From the NCBI GenBank assembly GCA_014621425.1, contig JAANBB010000060.1, forward strand, positions 83,704-147,703: a stretch of 64,000 bases of DNA, read 5' to 3'. The stretch is from Cylindrodendrum hubeiense. Taxonomy: Eukaryota; Ascomycota; Sordariomycetes; Hypocreales; Nectriaceae. Numbering within the stretch: the stretch's first letter is position 1; each line of letters opens with the position of its first letter. The position numbers and the translations under genes were made by a program. This document shows, in pieces, positions 12,359-23,008 of this stretch. The notes beneath the pieces were generated by a model. That model was given only the letters and a program-made list of their open reading frames with translations. It ran no database searches and was not told the origin of the DNA.

Positions 12359-14853
12359 ATGCAGACCACAACGACATCGACGCTGAAGCCGTTGAACCCC
12401 TGTATGGTAAGTAGGCCCACTCCTCCTCCTCCTCCTCCTCCCCCAATCTTTCCCATCGCCCGTTGATGGAATGCATTCTGATGATTGACTTGGCGGCCGC
12501 AGATTTGCAAGCAGAGGTGAGTTTTACTTCCGGCTTACTGGCCGAACCAATCCTGCCCGTCTGCCTTCATGCCGCATCCAACATGTTCTGGTCTGACATT
12601 GATGCCACTTGTGGTCTCGATCTAGACACTTGAAATGTAAGGTCCTTGCTTAATTTCCTAATTAGAGTCGTCTGGGTCGACCGTTACAGACCACATGGCT
12701 CATGCCTCGTATTGTCATGGCTTGCTGACTGGTACGTGAGACAGGCGATTCCAACCGTCCTGCATGTTCAAACTGCCGCAAGAGCGACTCGGAGTGCGTC
12801 CGCGGCTACAGTGTACGGTTCCGCCATGGGCTGAATCCAAGGTTGGTCATTTCCCCATATTTTCATGTTGTTGGAGGCCCACAGTTGTCCTAATCTCTGC
12901 GTAGCATTCGTTCTGGGAAGGCCTTAGAGACTGCTAAACGCGATTTTCAGTTCTCCCAAGACCAACCTTGGGTCAAGACCAACCGGACCTTGAGTTTTGT
13001 CGATGAGACACCAGACGTCATCAACATCCATGACTCCGGTACCGGAACTAGCAATTTTGATGCTCACCATAACCCTAGCATAACACTTGACATTGAAGCG
13101 GGAAGCCAGACCTCATCCCCGCGGCGACCTTCCCCCTCGCTTCTGCATGAAAAGCCATGTTCTGAGCCCGACAGGTCAGATCCAGAAGTATCCTCGCCAT
13201 TTGTTGTGGACAGCGGTCGCCCCCACAAGAAACGTGCCCTCAGTCACTCCGCAGTTGCTTCTTGGAGAGAAACCCCAAGATCAGACCCCAGTCAGGGTCG
13301 CACTCCAAGCCGCAGTTCCCAGAGCATCCCGGAAGAAGGTGGCGTGTTTAATAGTAGTTACAAAGACTCGCCACTTCTCAGCCACAGCTTTCCATTTGCT
13401 CTCCCAAGCAGTGACTCTGCTATCTCCGAATTGGGCAGTCCGCACGCAGCACAATGCTCTCCCCTCGGGGACTGTGTTGCTGAAGCCATATCTGGCATCT
13501 ATATCGAATCGCCAAGATGGCCAATCGAGGATCCGATCGAGGCCATGCTGTTCCAAACCTTTGTCGACAAATTGGCCCCTCTTTTCGACCTATGCGACAG
13601 CGACCGACACTTCGCTACAGTTGTACCACGCCGAGCGGTCATGTGTCCACCACTTATGAATGCTGTCCTTGCTGCTTCGGCTAAACGCCTGAGCAGGATC
13701 AGTGACTTTGATGGCTTAATGGGAGATCGCTATCACCAAAATTGCCTCGACGTCCTCATTCCCGCTCTCTCCAGTTCTGCCGCCATAATGGACGAGAATC
13801 TCCTAACCGCCATTGTCATCCTCCGCTACATGGAGGAGCTCGATGTTCCAATAATGTCATCTACCACTGCATCCGAGTCGCATCTCATGGGTACAAGGGT
13901 CTTTATTGCTGCACAAGACAAGTTGAGTGACTTCACCGGTCTCCGCAGGGCTGCGTTCTGGGTGGCTCTCAGACAGGAGATTCATATGGCTTTCATCCAA
14001 ACTCGCCCTGTTCACCCCAACTTCGATCTGGAAAGCATTTCTCGCCTTGTAGTCCCAGATGATAATGGTTGCAGTTTCGCAAACCTAACCATTCTACACT
14101 GTGCTGCTTGCTTACGTTACTGCTACGGCACGGAGGAGCATAGTGTCAACACCTGGGAGAAGTTGCGAAAGTCCCAGGATCGTTGGTGGGTTGAAAGACC
14201 ATGGTTCTATCATCCCATGTACATCAACGAGCAGAACAGCGGCATATTCCCCGAGGTCACCTATCTCAATGATGCCGTTGTTACTGGCGTACTGCACTAC
14301 TACCTTATTCAAGTTCTCCTGGCAGCCCATAACCCTAAAACCCCGAGACTGGGTCCAGGCCAGGCAATAGCTTTCAGAGCTACAAATGAGGAAATTAAGA
14401 AGAATGTTCGCATGGTGTGTGGAGTTGCAGAGGTAAATTCACTCCCCCTACCCTATATGTCACCCATGCTGACGACTACTTTCACAGTCAAATCCACGTA
14501 CAGTTACATCTTACGCGTATGTCCCAAAATAATTATACCACGCATTGAAATCCACTGACTATAATGTTGCAGATACGTGTGTCTTGCAATAACAATGGCG
14601 GGCGATCGTTTTACGGACCCGCAAGACCAAGACGCGCTGTATAACATTCTCGTCAAGATTGACACGCAATACGCTTGGCCCACTGGTTCCACGTAAGTTT
14701 GAACTGCCCCCTCTAGACACAACATTAGCTTCGCGTGACTAAACCTTCCTCAGTCAGGAGTATTTAAGAGGGGCTTGGGGGTGGTCAGAATCGCCTAATC
14801 CGTCCATGTCCATCTCACGCATGTTAAACGGTAACACACAGGCGGGTCAATAG
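12359..14853 (+). CDS. Zn(II)2Cys6 transcription factor with micro-exons
   Basis: Nuclear DNA-binding regulator of 648 aa in eight exons: 12359-12406, 12503-12516, 12626-12636, 12745-12841, 12905-14432, 14488-14516, 14573-14692, 14754-14853. All introns are GT-AG. The spliced N-terminus gives a perfect zinc cluster with Cys at 15, 18, 25, 32, 35 and 42 (core CMICKQRHLKCDSN), followed by RGYSVRFRHG as in ARCA-like fungal factors. The zinc cluster is spread over four exons, two of only 14 and 11 nt. Residues 60-200 are Ser/Pro-rich; the rest is an alpha-helical fungal regulatory region (PIEAMLFQTFVDKLAPLFDL onward). The stop at 14851-14853 is reached only after the last three short introns. It is divergent from the inositol-type transporter, its probable target. 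Confidence 0.85.
12420..12445. repeat. (CTC)n microsatellite in an intron
   Basis: A run of CTC triplets ending in a C stretch lies within the first intron of the Zn2Cys6 regulator gene. Confidence 0.8.
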
Positions 14854-15337
14854 TATAATACCTAAATGACAAAAGAGTTTACGATGTTATGATCATGGGG
14901 AAGCTGCTCTTGGTGTTGCAAGTTGCGACAGGGCGTAACTATCTGGGCTTCGGGGCAGGCGGGTTGCAGTTGGACAAGATAGATTAGACGGCGATAAATC
15001 ACGTCAATATACGGCTTTGATGGCGTTGGCCTCATATTTTTCTCTCCATTACGCATTGGCATTGGCGCAGGTCTCGTCCAAGTTACGCGAAATCTAGTAT
15101 AGCATCGAAGGAAAAAGTATCACTTGCGCAAGACGAACGTTGAGGGTCTCAAATAAAATTGTTAAATCATCCCTATTCTACCAGCGCTTGGCAGTTCTAA
15201 TGCGTCCCAAATCTCTCCCAACACAGACACTCTTGGGCTTTGAAAACCAATGCTTTCTCAATGACTCGATCATATTGCACTTTTGCTTCCCCATCAACTA
15301 AACCTCCATGAAATCATATCGCCATCATCCTTTCTAA
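14854..15337. other. Convergent 3' region
   Basis: Tail-to-tail space between the regulator (+) and the P450 (-). AT-rich, no gene seen; presumably both 3' UTRs. Confidence 0.5.
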
Positions 15338-16918
15338 TCACGCCTTTTCGTTAAACTCGGAATTGCCAAGGTCGCGTCGCCAAAGCTTCAGAGGCATCGG
15401 GCCTGGAGCAAGGTTCATCGCCTCACGCCTCTCGGGCTCCCACTCCGGATACGGCAGGGCAAGCTCATATCTGTGCACAACACTCGCCAGCAGGACAGTC
15501 TGCTCCAGGTAGCTGATGTTGCGGCCGATGCAGCCTCGGGCGCCGGCACTGAAGCTGATGAAGTAGGGCTGCAGGTCCTTGCCCTTCTCGCCGAGCCAGC
15601 GGTCGGGGACGTAGGACTCGGGGTCGGGGAAGATCTTGGGGTCGCGGTGGGCGACGTAGGCGGAGATGGAGACGGTGGTGTCGCCGGGAATGAAGTCGCC
15701 GAGGATGTTGGCGCCCTCAGGGGGAGTTCGGCGGGGCAGACCGAAGGTGGTGGGAGGAGTAATGCGCAGCGACTCGTCCAGGCAAGCGCGGAGATAAGGG
15801 AGATGCTTGACCTTGTCATAAGGAGCAACGACTTCATCCTCGTCGAAGACAGCGTCAACTTCCTCACGGAGTCTAGCCAGGCAGGCGGGGTTCTTGAGCA
15901 ACCAGAAGACAACGTTGTTCATGGCAATAGCAGTGGTGTCAGAGCCAGCGTTCATCATGATGGAGACCTCTGCAACAACATCTCCCCACTCGATTCCAGT
16001 GTTGTTGGCATCGTTGAAATCCATGATGGCCTGGAAGAAGTCGGGGAGTCTCTCGCCAGCCTCATATCGCTTGAGTCGCTGGGTTGCACGGTGGTAGACA
16101 ATATCGTTCCAGCCCTCATTTAGCTTCCACCACTTTCGGAAGTCTGGGGAAACCACTTTGGAGAGCTCGACACTGAAGTTGTACCATTTCTCAGACCAGG
16201 CAAGGATGGACTGGGCGCGGGCAGTAGCGTGGAGGCACTCGCGGTAGTTGACGTAGTGAATGGTGCCGTCCATGCGCTCGGCCCTGACAAGGTCATGGCC
16301 TTGGTCGAGGAATCCCAAGCGTTCGCTGAGACCGATATCCGCAATAGCATCGAGACTGAAGAAGTTGGCGAAGGCACGGTAGTCGAACTTCAGGTCGGAA
16401 GCATCGGGGCGGAAGCCCTTCTTGAGAGGCATAGTGCAAGCAGCATCGGCAGCCTTGAGGAATCGCTCGGCCTTGTCGGCAACCTTGAACTCCCAGTTTT
16501 CCAGGTTCTTGAGAGCATAGGCAGCTGAGAGGGTACGGCGTTTGCGCTGGTGATCAATCTTGTCCACAACATCGGCAAGATGGAAGTGGGTGCCGGCCAG
16601 AGTCTCGTAGAACTCGCCCTTGGTGCATTTGGTGCCGTGGCCGTAGATGTCCTTGATGGCATCAAGAGAGCTGTAGGAGAGAGCGTTGGGGCCGGTACGG
16701 ATGACTGGGTGGGCCTTGTGCATCTCATACAGAGTCTTCGACCTGAAGCCCTTTACAGCCTCGCCCATAAAGGGCAGGTTGCTGATGCCCGCCAGGGGGT
16801 GGAAGGCAGGGTATCTTCGAAGACCTTTGGCATCGCGAAGGTAAACCAATACAGGGTAAAGGATGAAGTAGCCGACAAGGGCTGTGACTGTGACGGCAGA
16901 TATGATTACTGCGTACAT
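15338..16918 (-). CDS. Cytochrome P450 monooxygenase, benzoate-4-monooxygenase-like (CYP53-like)
   Basis: Single-exon, 526-aa microsomal P450. A membrane anchor lies at the N-terminus (about residues 4-27: IISAVTVTALVGYFILYPVL). The I-helix oxygen-activation motif is AGSDTT, the K-helix ExxR is ESLR, and the haem loop FSAGARGCIGRN has the thiolate Cys near residue 460. The YGHG and KRKR-like early motifs and the GLPRRTPPEG stretch remind me of the benzoate para-hydroxylase group, but exact family and substrate cannot be fixed by eye. It is divergently paired with a reductase gene at 17875, which would deliver its electrons. The start ATG at 16918-16916 directly precedes the anchor. Confidence 0.85.
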   Translation of the reverse strand: MYAVIISAVTVTALVGYFILYPVLVYLRDAKGLRRYPAFHPLAGISNLPFMGEAVKGFRSKTLYEMHKAHPVIRTGPNALSYSSLDAIKDIYGHGTKCTKGEFYETLAGTHFHLADVVDKIDHQRKRRTLSAAYALKNLENWEFKVADKAERFLKAADAACTMPLKKGFRPDASDLKFDYRAFANFFSLDAIADIGLSERLGFLDQGHDLVRAERMDGTIHYVNYRECLHATARAQSILAWSEKWYNFSVELSKVVSPDFRKWWKLNEGWNDIVYHRATQRLKRYEAGERLPDFFQAIMDFNDANNTGIEWGDVVAEVSIMMNAGSDTTAIAMNNVVFWLLKNPACLARLREEVDAVFDEDEVVAPYDKVKHLPYLRACLDESLRITPPTTFGLPRRTPPEGANILGDFIPGDTTVSISAYVAHRDPKIFPDPESYVPDRWLGEKGKDLQPYFISFSAGARGCIGRNISYLEQTVLLASVVHRYELALPYPEWEPERREAMNLAPGPMPLKLWRRDLGNSEFNEKA

Positions 16919-17874
16919 GATGGGCAGAGTGTGATGATGAGAAGTTGCTGATGAAGGTATGAATATCGACGGCTGAGAAGGTCTTAATTATATTCTCACG
17001 TCTCGGCAGTCTCCAACGAAAGACATAGCGAAAGTGACGAATTGCGGGAGAAAAGAGGCGACGATGATGGAGGGGCCACAACTGTGGCATCAGCTGCCAC
17101 TAGCATGGCGAAGATACAAGAGAATCCCATTTGGGAAAAACTGTCAGAGTTCCCAAAACAGAGTCACGATCACATTGGGCAATTCTCCAAGGCGCCTCCG
17201 GACCGCTAAGGGGGATAACGGGGAAAAGAAGGTGGTCAGCTGGCTTCACGATGTGACAGCCACGGCAGACGAGAGGAGAAAAGCTAGCAAAAGCCGATGA
17301 GGGGAATCGTCATGGCGGCATCGCGAAACGAACTTGCCTCCACACTCGCCCACACTCGCCCACACTCGCCCACACTCGCCCCCGTCCCCCCGCGTTACCC
17401 CACAGATCTTGCATGCAAGTGCAATGCTAGTTCATCTGACGGCCTGCGCGATTGGGACCCAGCAGGTATTTTGGGCCGCAACCCGGCTCGTTTGGGATAT
17501 TTCCTCTTCTGGACAGCTGAATGAGGAAATGTCCCGTTGCAGACGCCCCAACAAGGCAATGTCGGCCGGCTCATCAACCCCAGTCCCTGGCGAAGCCGAC
17601 GCGGGCGCATTTGATCTGTCGAAAATCTAAATTGTCCGCAGCCAACCGAGTTCGGCTGACACGCGCAGGATTGCCCGCAGGCGGAGGGCTTTTCCATCTT
17701 CGGATCCGGCGTTGCCCGTGGGGGGGGTGTTGTCGACATCGTCACTGGGCTTGGTTGCGCAGCGCCAGAGTTGAAATATCAAGCTCCAAGGCCCGTCTCT
17801 GGGTTTCTGCTCAAGCCAGACCTCAGCAATCTACCAACTTCCTTTGCGGCATTGACTCTGCTTTCTTTGCAACC
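16919..17874. promoter_or_regulatory. Bidirectional promoter of the P450/CPR pair
   Basis: The 956 bases between the divergent start codons hold no supported gene. Near the middle is a perfect four-copy decamer array (17341-17380). The part before the reductase ATG is pyrimidine-rich. Sharing of control elements is inferred from the geometry. Confidence 0.5.
17341..17380. repeat. Four tandem CACACTCGCC decamers
   Basis: Four perfect head-to-tail copies of CACACTCGCC lie between the P450 and reductase genes. They could be regulator binding sites or a simple minisatellite. Confidence 0.95.
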
Positions 17875-20060
17875 ATGGCCAACGTTTTTACCACAGAAGC
17901 GGTTTCCAGGCTGGCCCAGCTGGGCCCTCCCCAGACCGCTGCCGATGTCGTCGCTCTGGCTGCTGTCGGAGTTGCCTCGGCCGCCTATATGCTGAACGGC
18001 GTTGTCTGGAACAAGCCTGATCCTTATAACTATGTCTGGTACCAGGTGATGGAGCCCAGAGGTGGTGCTGGTGCTGGAGCCCAGGCAACTCGCAACATTG
18101 CCCAGAAGCTCGAGGAGTCTGTAAGTCGCACTCATCCCAAATGTCGAGCCCCTGTCACAGCACTATACTAATACACTGAAATCAGGGCAAAGACGTTGTC
18201 ATCTTCTGGGGATCCCAATCTGGAACCAGTGAGACTCTTGCAGGTCGACTGGCCAAAGAATGTCACCTCCGCTTTGGCCTGCAGACGCTGTGCGCGGATC
18301 TATGCGACTATGACCCAGAAACAATTGCTCTGATCCCCCAAACCAAGCTTGCCATTTTCATCATCTCCACATACGGCGAGGGTGACCCCAGTGACAACAC
18401 CGCGGGGCTCTGGGAATGGCTGCACAAGCGTCCCTTTGACATCAAACTCCCCCACCTGCGCTACATGGCCTTTGGTCTGGGCAACACCAGCTACAGATAC
18501 TACAACCGAGTCATTGATGTCGTCACTGAATCTCTTGACAAGGCAGGTGCCCAGCGCCTAATGCCTGTTGGCAAGGCGAATGATGCCAGCGGTGGTACTG
18601 AAGAAGATTTCCTCGCGTGGAAGGACGATCTCTACGACGTCTTCATGGGGCAGCTTGGCTTCAAGGAGCAAGATATTCCCTACACCCCCAGCATCAAGCT
18701 CATTGAGGACGAGTCCCTCACACTCATCGATCTCAACCTTGGCGAGCCGGTGGAGCATCGCACTGGCCCGGCCAGGGTCATCAAGGCGTACTCGCCAATC
18801 CGACCCTTGACAGTGCAGAGCTCCGAAGAGCTCTATTCTTCCCCCAACCGGAACTGCCTTCACATGGAGCTCGACATCACCAACCAAGCCGAGCTCCGCT
18901 ACGGAACTGGCGACCATTTGGCCGTCTACCCTATCAATTCAGACCATGAGGTACAGCTCCTCCTGAAGGCCATCGGCCGAGAGGACCGGGCCGAGACCCC
19001 CCTTCTAGTCCAGCCGGTGGAAGAGGGAGAGACTGTCAAGATCCCAAGCCCTACTACGCTTTCGGCTCTTTTCCGTCACTACCTTGAGGTCAGTGCCCCA
19101 GTCTCTCGCGAGATTGTCGGGCAATTGGCTCGCTTTGCTCCCAACGAAAAAGCTGCCGGCTTGCTCTCATCCCTAGGCAAGGACAAGAACGGTTATGCCG
19201 CCTTCGTCTCGAAGAACCATGTTACTTTCGGTCGTCTTCTTTCACTAGTAGCTCCTGGAGCTGTGTGGAAAGACCTCCCACTCTCATACGTCGTTGAGAC
19301 TCTTCCCAACCTACAGCCACGTTACTACTCTATATCCTCCTCCAGCGTTGTGTCGGCTCGCAAGATTGCCATCACTGTTGGTGTTGACAACACACCTCTC
19401 GCAGCCGACCCATCCACCGAAGTCCGTGGAGTGACCACCAATTATCTATACTCCCTAGCCAACTCAATCAATGGCACCACCAGCAAGTCAGCCAAGCTAC
19501 CCAAGTACGCCATTTCCGGACCCGGGGGTTCATTGGAGGGCAACAAGGTGTATGCCTGCATCCGTCGGTCGCAGTTCAAACTTCCCACCGTTGGAACCAC
19601 TCCCCTAATTATGATCGGTGCCGGTACGGGCATGGCTCCCTTCCGCGGTTTTATCCTTGAGCGAGCTCGTCTAAAGGCTATTGGAAAGCCCGTTGGCCGC
19701 ATGATTTTGTTCTTTGGGTGCCGAAACCCTGATGAGGACTACCTTTACCGCCAGGAGTTGACTGAAACTGCAGCTTCTCTGGACGGTCTGCTCGAGATCG
19801 TCCCTGCTTTCTCAAGGGCAGATGGTGTGCCCAAGGCCTATGTTCAGGATCGCGTCGGGGAGAAGCAGAAGGATGTTTGCGAACTGCTCCAGAACGGCGC
19901 CAACGTCTATATTTGCGGTCGCGCTTCGATGGCCAGGGAGGTTGGCAAGGTAGTGGAGGAATCAATGAAGCAGCAAAATAACTGGACAGATGCGGATGCT
20001 CGCAGCTGGGCCGAGTCGGCCAAGAAGGGCAACAAATGGCTCGAAGATGTCTGGGGTTAA
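17875..20060 (+). CDS. NADPH-cytochrome P450 reductase (diflavin), divergent paralogue
   Basis: ER-membrane diflavin enzyme passing electrons from NADPH through FAD and FMN to P450. Exons 17875-18120 and 18186-20060 (65-nt intron, phase 0) give 706 aa, normal for the family. An N-terminal anchor lies at about 23-45. The FMN domain has GSQSGTSETLAGRLAKE (from residue 91) and YGEGDPSDNTAGLWEWL. The FAD domain has RYYSISSSS near 460. The NADPH domain has GAGTGMAPFRG near 560, FFGCRNPDEDYLY and YICGRASMAREV. It ends in the usual aromatic tail (EDVWG). Several FMN-domain motifs depart from the common housekeeping form (for example FGLGNTSYRYYN), so it may be a pathway-dedicated second reductase serving the adjacent P450. 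Confidence 0.9.
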
Positions 20061-20604
20061 TGCGATGAGTGGATGCAGGCGTTGGACACGGATGGAATGT
20101 CAATTAGAAATAACGGAGAGCCATGGTTCAGGAGCGTCGGTTTGACGACTCTAAGGCTCCGGAAGCATGTATTGAAACGACAATCGGGACTTATTTTGAC
20201 GAAATTTGCAAATATAGACACCTCTTTTATACGATCAAACCGCTGGGGTTGTCCTGCTGCCCCGCTGCCCTGGCCCTGCTCGAATGTGCACATTCGCCCC
20301 GCCAACTGCCATTATTGAGCTTATAGATCCGCAACCCCATGCCCTCGGGGCTCAATACTTGATAATATTTTAAGCAATCGTGGGCCTTGGTAATGCATAA
20401 GATACCCGGTATTCTTCAACTCGTTCGTTGGGTCGAGCTGTGTTTGAGAAAGGCCTAACTCACGCCAACAACAATTGCACCTGACGCGCGAAGCATAGGC
20501 GCCGCAGCAACAACCCCAGCCGTAATTGTCCACGACGGCTAGCTGCCAGGGCTTCCGGCTCTCTCTCTCCGAGGTTCCCATTGTCCGGTATGTAAAACCG
20601 CTCT
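20061..20604. other. Convergent intergenic region
   Basis: 3' regions of the reductase (+) and the unrecognised gene (-). No gene seen. Confidence 0.5.
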
Positions 20605-21762
20605 TCAGAGTCTGCGCTGATTCGATCCCCTCGTAAATCGATACGCTTCCAGCCGATCCAAGTCTGCAGTCACGATAGCCGTCAGCCCCCGACCGCCACC
20701 TCGCCCCCCAACGGTGTGAACGTCCTCGCGCTGATAGTCCACCACTTCGTAAGCCTGAGATGGGGCCCGGATCGGAGTCATGTAGGTCATGTACGTTGGC
20801 CGGGCGAGTGTCACGTCGGTTTCCGTTGGTCGCATAGCTAGGGACTGAAGCGCGCTGCTGGGCTGTTGGCGCGCAACCTCGTCGGCAACATCCTGCTGAA
20901 AGGCCTGCCTCACAACCGCAGGGAGGAAGTCGGTAAGGCTCTGGGTCTGTCGGGCCAATCCCTCACCGAAGGTGTGTTTGATGATGTCGACAACTTTGCC
21001 GGCAATCTCTGGCGTGTAGTCGTCGGTCTGGGTTGCGGCATCGCGCGTGGAGACTTTCGCTTGATGGGCAACGTAGTGTGGTTTGTAAATCTTGGTTCCT
21101 CGAGCGCCATCTTCTCGTTCGAAGTGAGGAGTCGCCTTCCTCTTGTGTGAGGGATCTTGGTGAAAAAGCGGAGCCCGTGGGCTCGCTTGGAAAGAACGAA
21201 CAGTGGCTGACTGTTGGTCGGGCCGTTTGCTGTGTTGTTCGATTGATGGAAGCACTGTCTCACGGCTCTTCTGAGAACGAGAAGCGACTGGGGTCCGACC
21301 AAGAGAATCGGGAGACGAGTTGCCATTGCGCTTTTCCTTCTTGACCACACCAGGCGAACTCATCTCCGACTCGGTTTGTGGTGGTTTAAGTTTCTCTGTC
21401 GCCCACTGAATCAATCCGCGTCTCCTGACTTCTTGGTTGAACTGGTCGTTGTGACGGTGCGAGAGGCACTGATGAGCAGCAAGAAGCGTCAATAAATACT
21501 CAAGAGGTGGTCGTTCGTCCTTGTCTTGCATCGAGACCCAGCTGTAGAACCACCTAGAAAAGCGATAATCAGACCAATTATGGCACTCTCCGACGCCTGT
21601 CTCGTGAAGCTTATTGACGACGCGTTGATACAGGTCGGGGTCGTTTTTCGCCTCGGGCAAGATGCATCTCACGGCCTCGGCCTCCTTGGCGCGAATAACT
21701 TCTAAACTTTCGGGCGTAAGACGGCTGCGCAATGTCTGCGGCTTTGGCGATTTGGGTTTCAT
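20605..21762 (-). CDS. Hypothetical protein, lineage-specific type
   Basis: I do not recognise this 385-aa single-exon protein. Residues 1-115 look folded and helical (RSRLTPESLEVIRAKEAEAV, NDPDLYQRVVNKLHETGVGE, SRWFYSWVSMQDKDERPPLE, LLTLLAAHQCLSHRHND). The middle (about 120-250) is rich in Ser, Lys and Arg and probably disordered. A second helical patch (EIAGKVVDIIKHTFGEGLAR, LPAVVRQAFQQDVADEV) follows, and the C-terminus has a Gly-rich GGRGGGRG run. The highly basic start (MKPKSPKP) and middle could favour nucleic acids or the nucleus, but that is only inference. The start at 21762-21760 is the first ATG of a long uninterrupted frame. It opens a stretch of poorly conserved genes. Confidence 0.6.
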   Translation of the reverse strand: MKPKSPKPQTLRSRLTPESLEVIRAKEAEAVRCILPEAKNDPDLYQRVVNKLHETGVGECHNWSDYRFSRWFYSWVSMQDKDERPPLEYLLTLLAAHQCLSHRHNDQFNQEVRRRGLIQWATEKLKPPQTESEMSSPGVVKKEKRNGNSSPDSLGRTPVASRSQKSRETVLPSIEQHSKRPDQQSATVRSFQASPRAPLFHQDPSHKRKATPHFEREDGARGTKIYKPHYVAHQAKVSTRDAATQTDDYTPEIAGKVVDIIKHTFGEGLARQTQSLTDFLPAVVRQAFQQDVADEVARQQPSSALQSLAMRPTETDVTLARPTYMTYMTPIRAPSQAYEVVDYQREDVHTVGGRGGGRGLTAIVTADLDRLEAYRFTRGSNQRRL

Positions 21763-22442
21763 GATACGGGTGTTTGTTTTCGAGTGAGGATGTTAGAAAG
21801 TTAGTCGAAGCTGTGAGGGATGTCGGTCGGCTAAGAATAAGAAGAGAGGAGACGAAAGTTGGAACGGATTTCTACGTGAAAGAGTAAAATAATAAGTGAG
21901 ATGAGAAGATTAGGATTTTATGAGTTATGCTTCCTTGTCCGTGATTCATTGACGAGCACACCGTGAGATGAGTGAATCGTCAGGCGACGCTTGTTCGAGA
22001 GACCGAACATGCTGGACCAGCTTACGTCCTTGCAAAACAAGAAAAAGTCTTTAGTCCTAATTAAAGGTTATATGAAGTGCCTATTGGTCTCATTTCCAGT
22101 GCATTCGGCACCTACTGGTAGGATTCCTTGCGGCAGGCTGCCGCAGCTGCGGAATTGTTACCCTCGGAGGAGAGAATTGCAAGCTTTTGGTCAGGGCTGC
22201 AGGCTCGGCCTGTTCTAATCTGTTGTAAGAATCCTTAAATATTTATTGTCCTTATGATTAGTCTTGAGTTTATTTTAGGTAACTTGGGGCTTTAGGTATG
22301 ATTCTTTTGCCTTTAGAGGAGGAGCCTCAGGCTGGTTGCGCAGAGCACCAAGCGCTCCCTCCACCATATGGTCGGCCTTCGAACGTCTACAATCCATCAA
22401 CTTGCTGCTTCCATTTAATTTAGTCCTTTTCTACAACTCTAA
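21763..22442. other. AT-rich intergenic region
   Basis: Promoter side of the minus-strand hypothetical gene, then AT-rich sequence with no open gene. Base composition is more AT-rich than the flanking genes, which fits decayed DNA. Confidence 0.45.
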
Positions 22443-22802
22443 TCACTGAGATTTTTGGGCTTCTAACTTTTCCATCAACCGTACTGCTCTAGATCCAAAT
22501 TGCATGTGCCTAGCTTCGATTTTCTTCCATGCCACCTCTTTGGCATATTCGGCAACCAACGACAACTAGTTTATAAGAGCCAGCAACGGTGGCAACCTTA
22601 AACCTGCCAAAACTATATTTTCCCTGTCAACTTTATTTAGGCACTCATTAAAACCCTGAGGTCTTGGAGTTTCTGGGAATGCAACACTATCGTAAAGGGC
22701 CTTGGCCACCTTGTGTGAACACCAAGTTGTCCTAGGTTTTCTCTGAAATCACCTTGACATCCCAAATTTAAGTTTACGGTTTCTCTACAACTTTTTGACC
22801 AT
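22443..22802 (-). pseudogene. Decayed ORF with three in-frame stops
   Basis: Read on the minus strand from an ATG at 22802-22800, one frame runs 119 codons to a TGA at 22445-22443. It is interrupted by TAG after codon 5, a TGA near codon 18 and a TAG near codon 75. Between the stops the translation is protein-like (ALYDSVAFPETPRPQGFN, ENIVLAGLRLPPLLALIN, EYAKEVAWKKIEARHMQFGS). The two TAG stops could each come from one C-to-T change of CAG, and the TGA from CGA, as in repeat-induced point mutation or simple decay. I do not recognise the family. The signal is modest: it rests on codon-like composition and one shared frame. Confidence 0.35.
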
Positions 22803-23008
22803 TGTGGTTTACGCTTGGCGAAACAAGTATAAGATACGACTGCTTTCCCTTCTTGTTTCCAGAAATCTTTCATCCTCAATCCATACAGTGTCTTTCAACT
22901 CTCTCATAGTTTACTACTCTCTGAAACTCGCACAAGTACCAGCACATCCTTTCAACCCCTATCACCATCAAACGCAAGTCAATACGTTTCATACAACCAT
23001 CATTCAAC

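Noticed and set aside
15473..16123. Long plus-strand frame inside the P450 gene
   Set aside because: Antisense shadow of a well supported P450 coding region with all its motifs.
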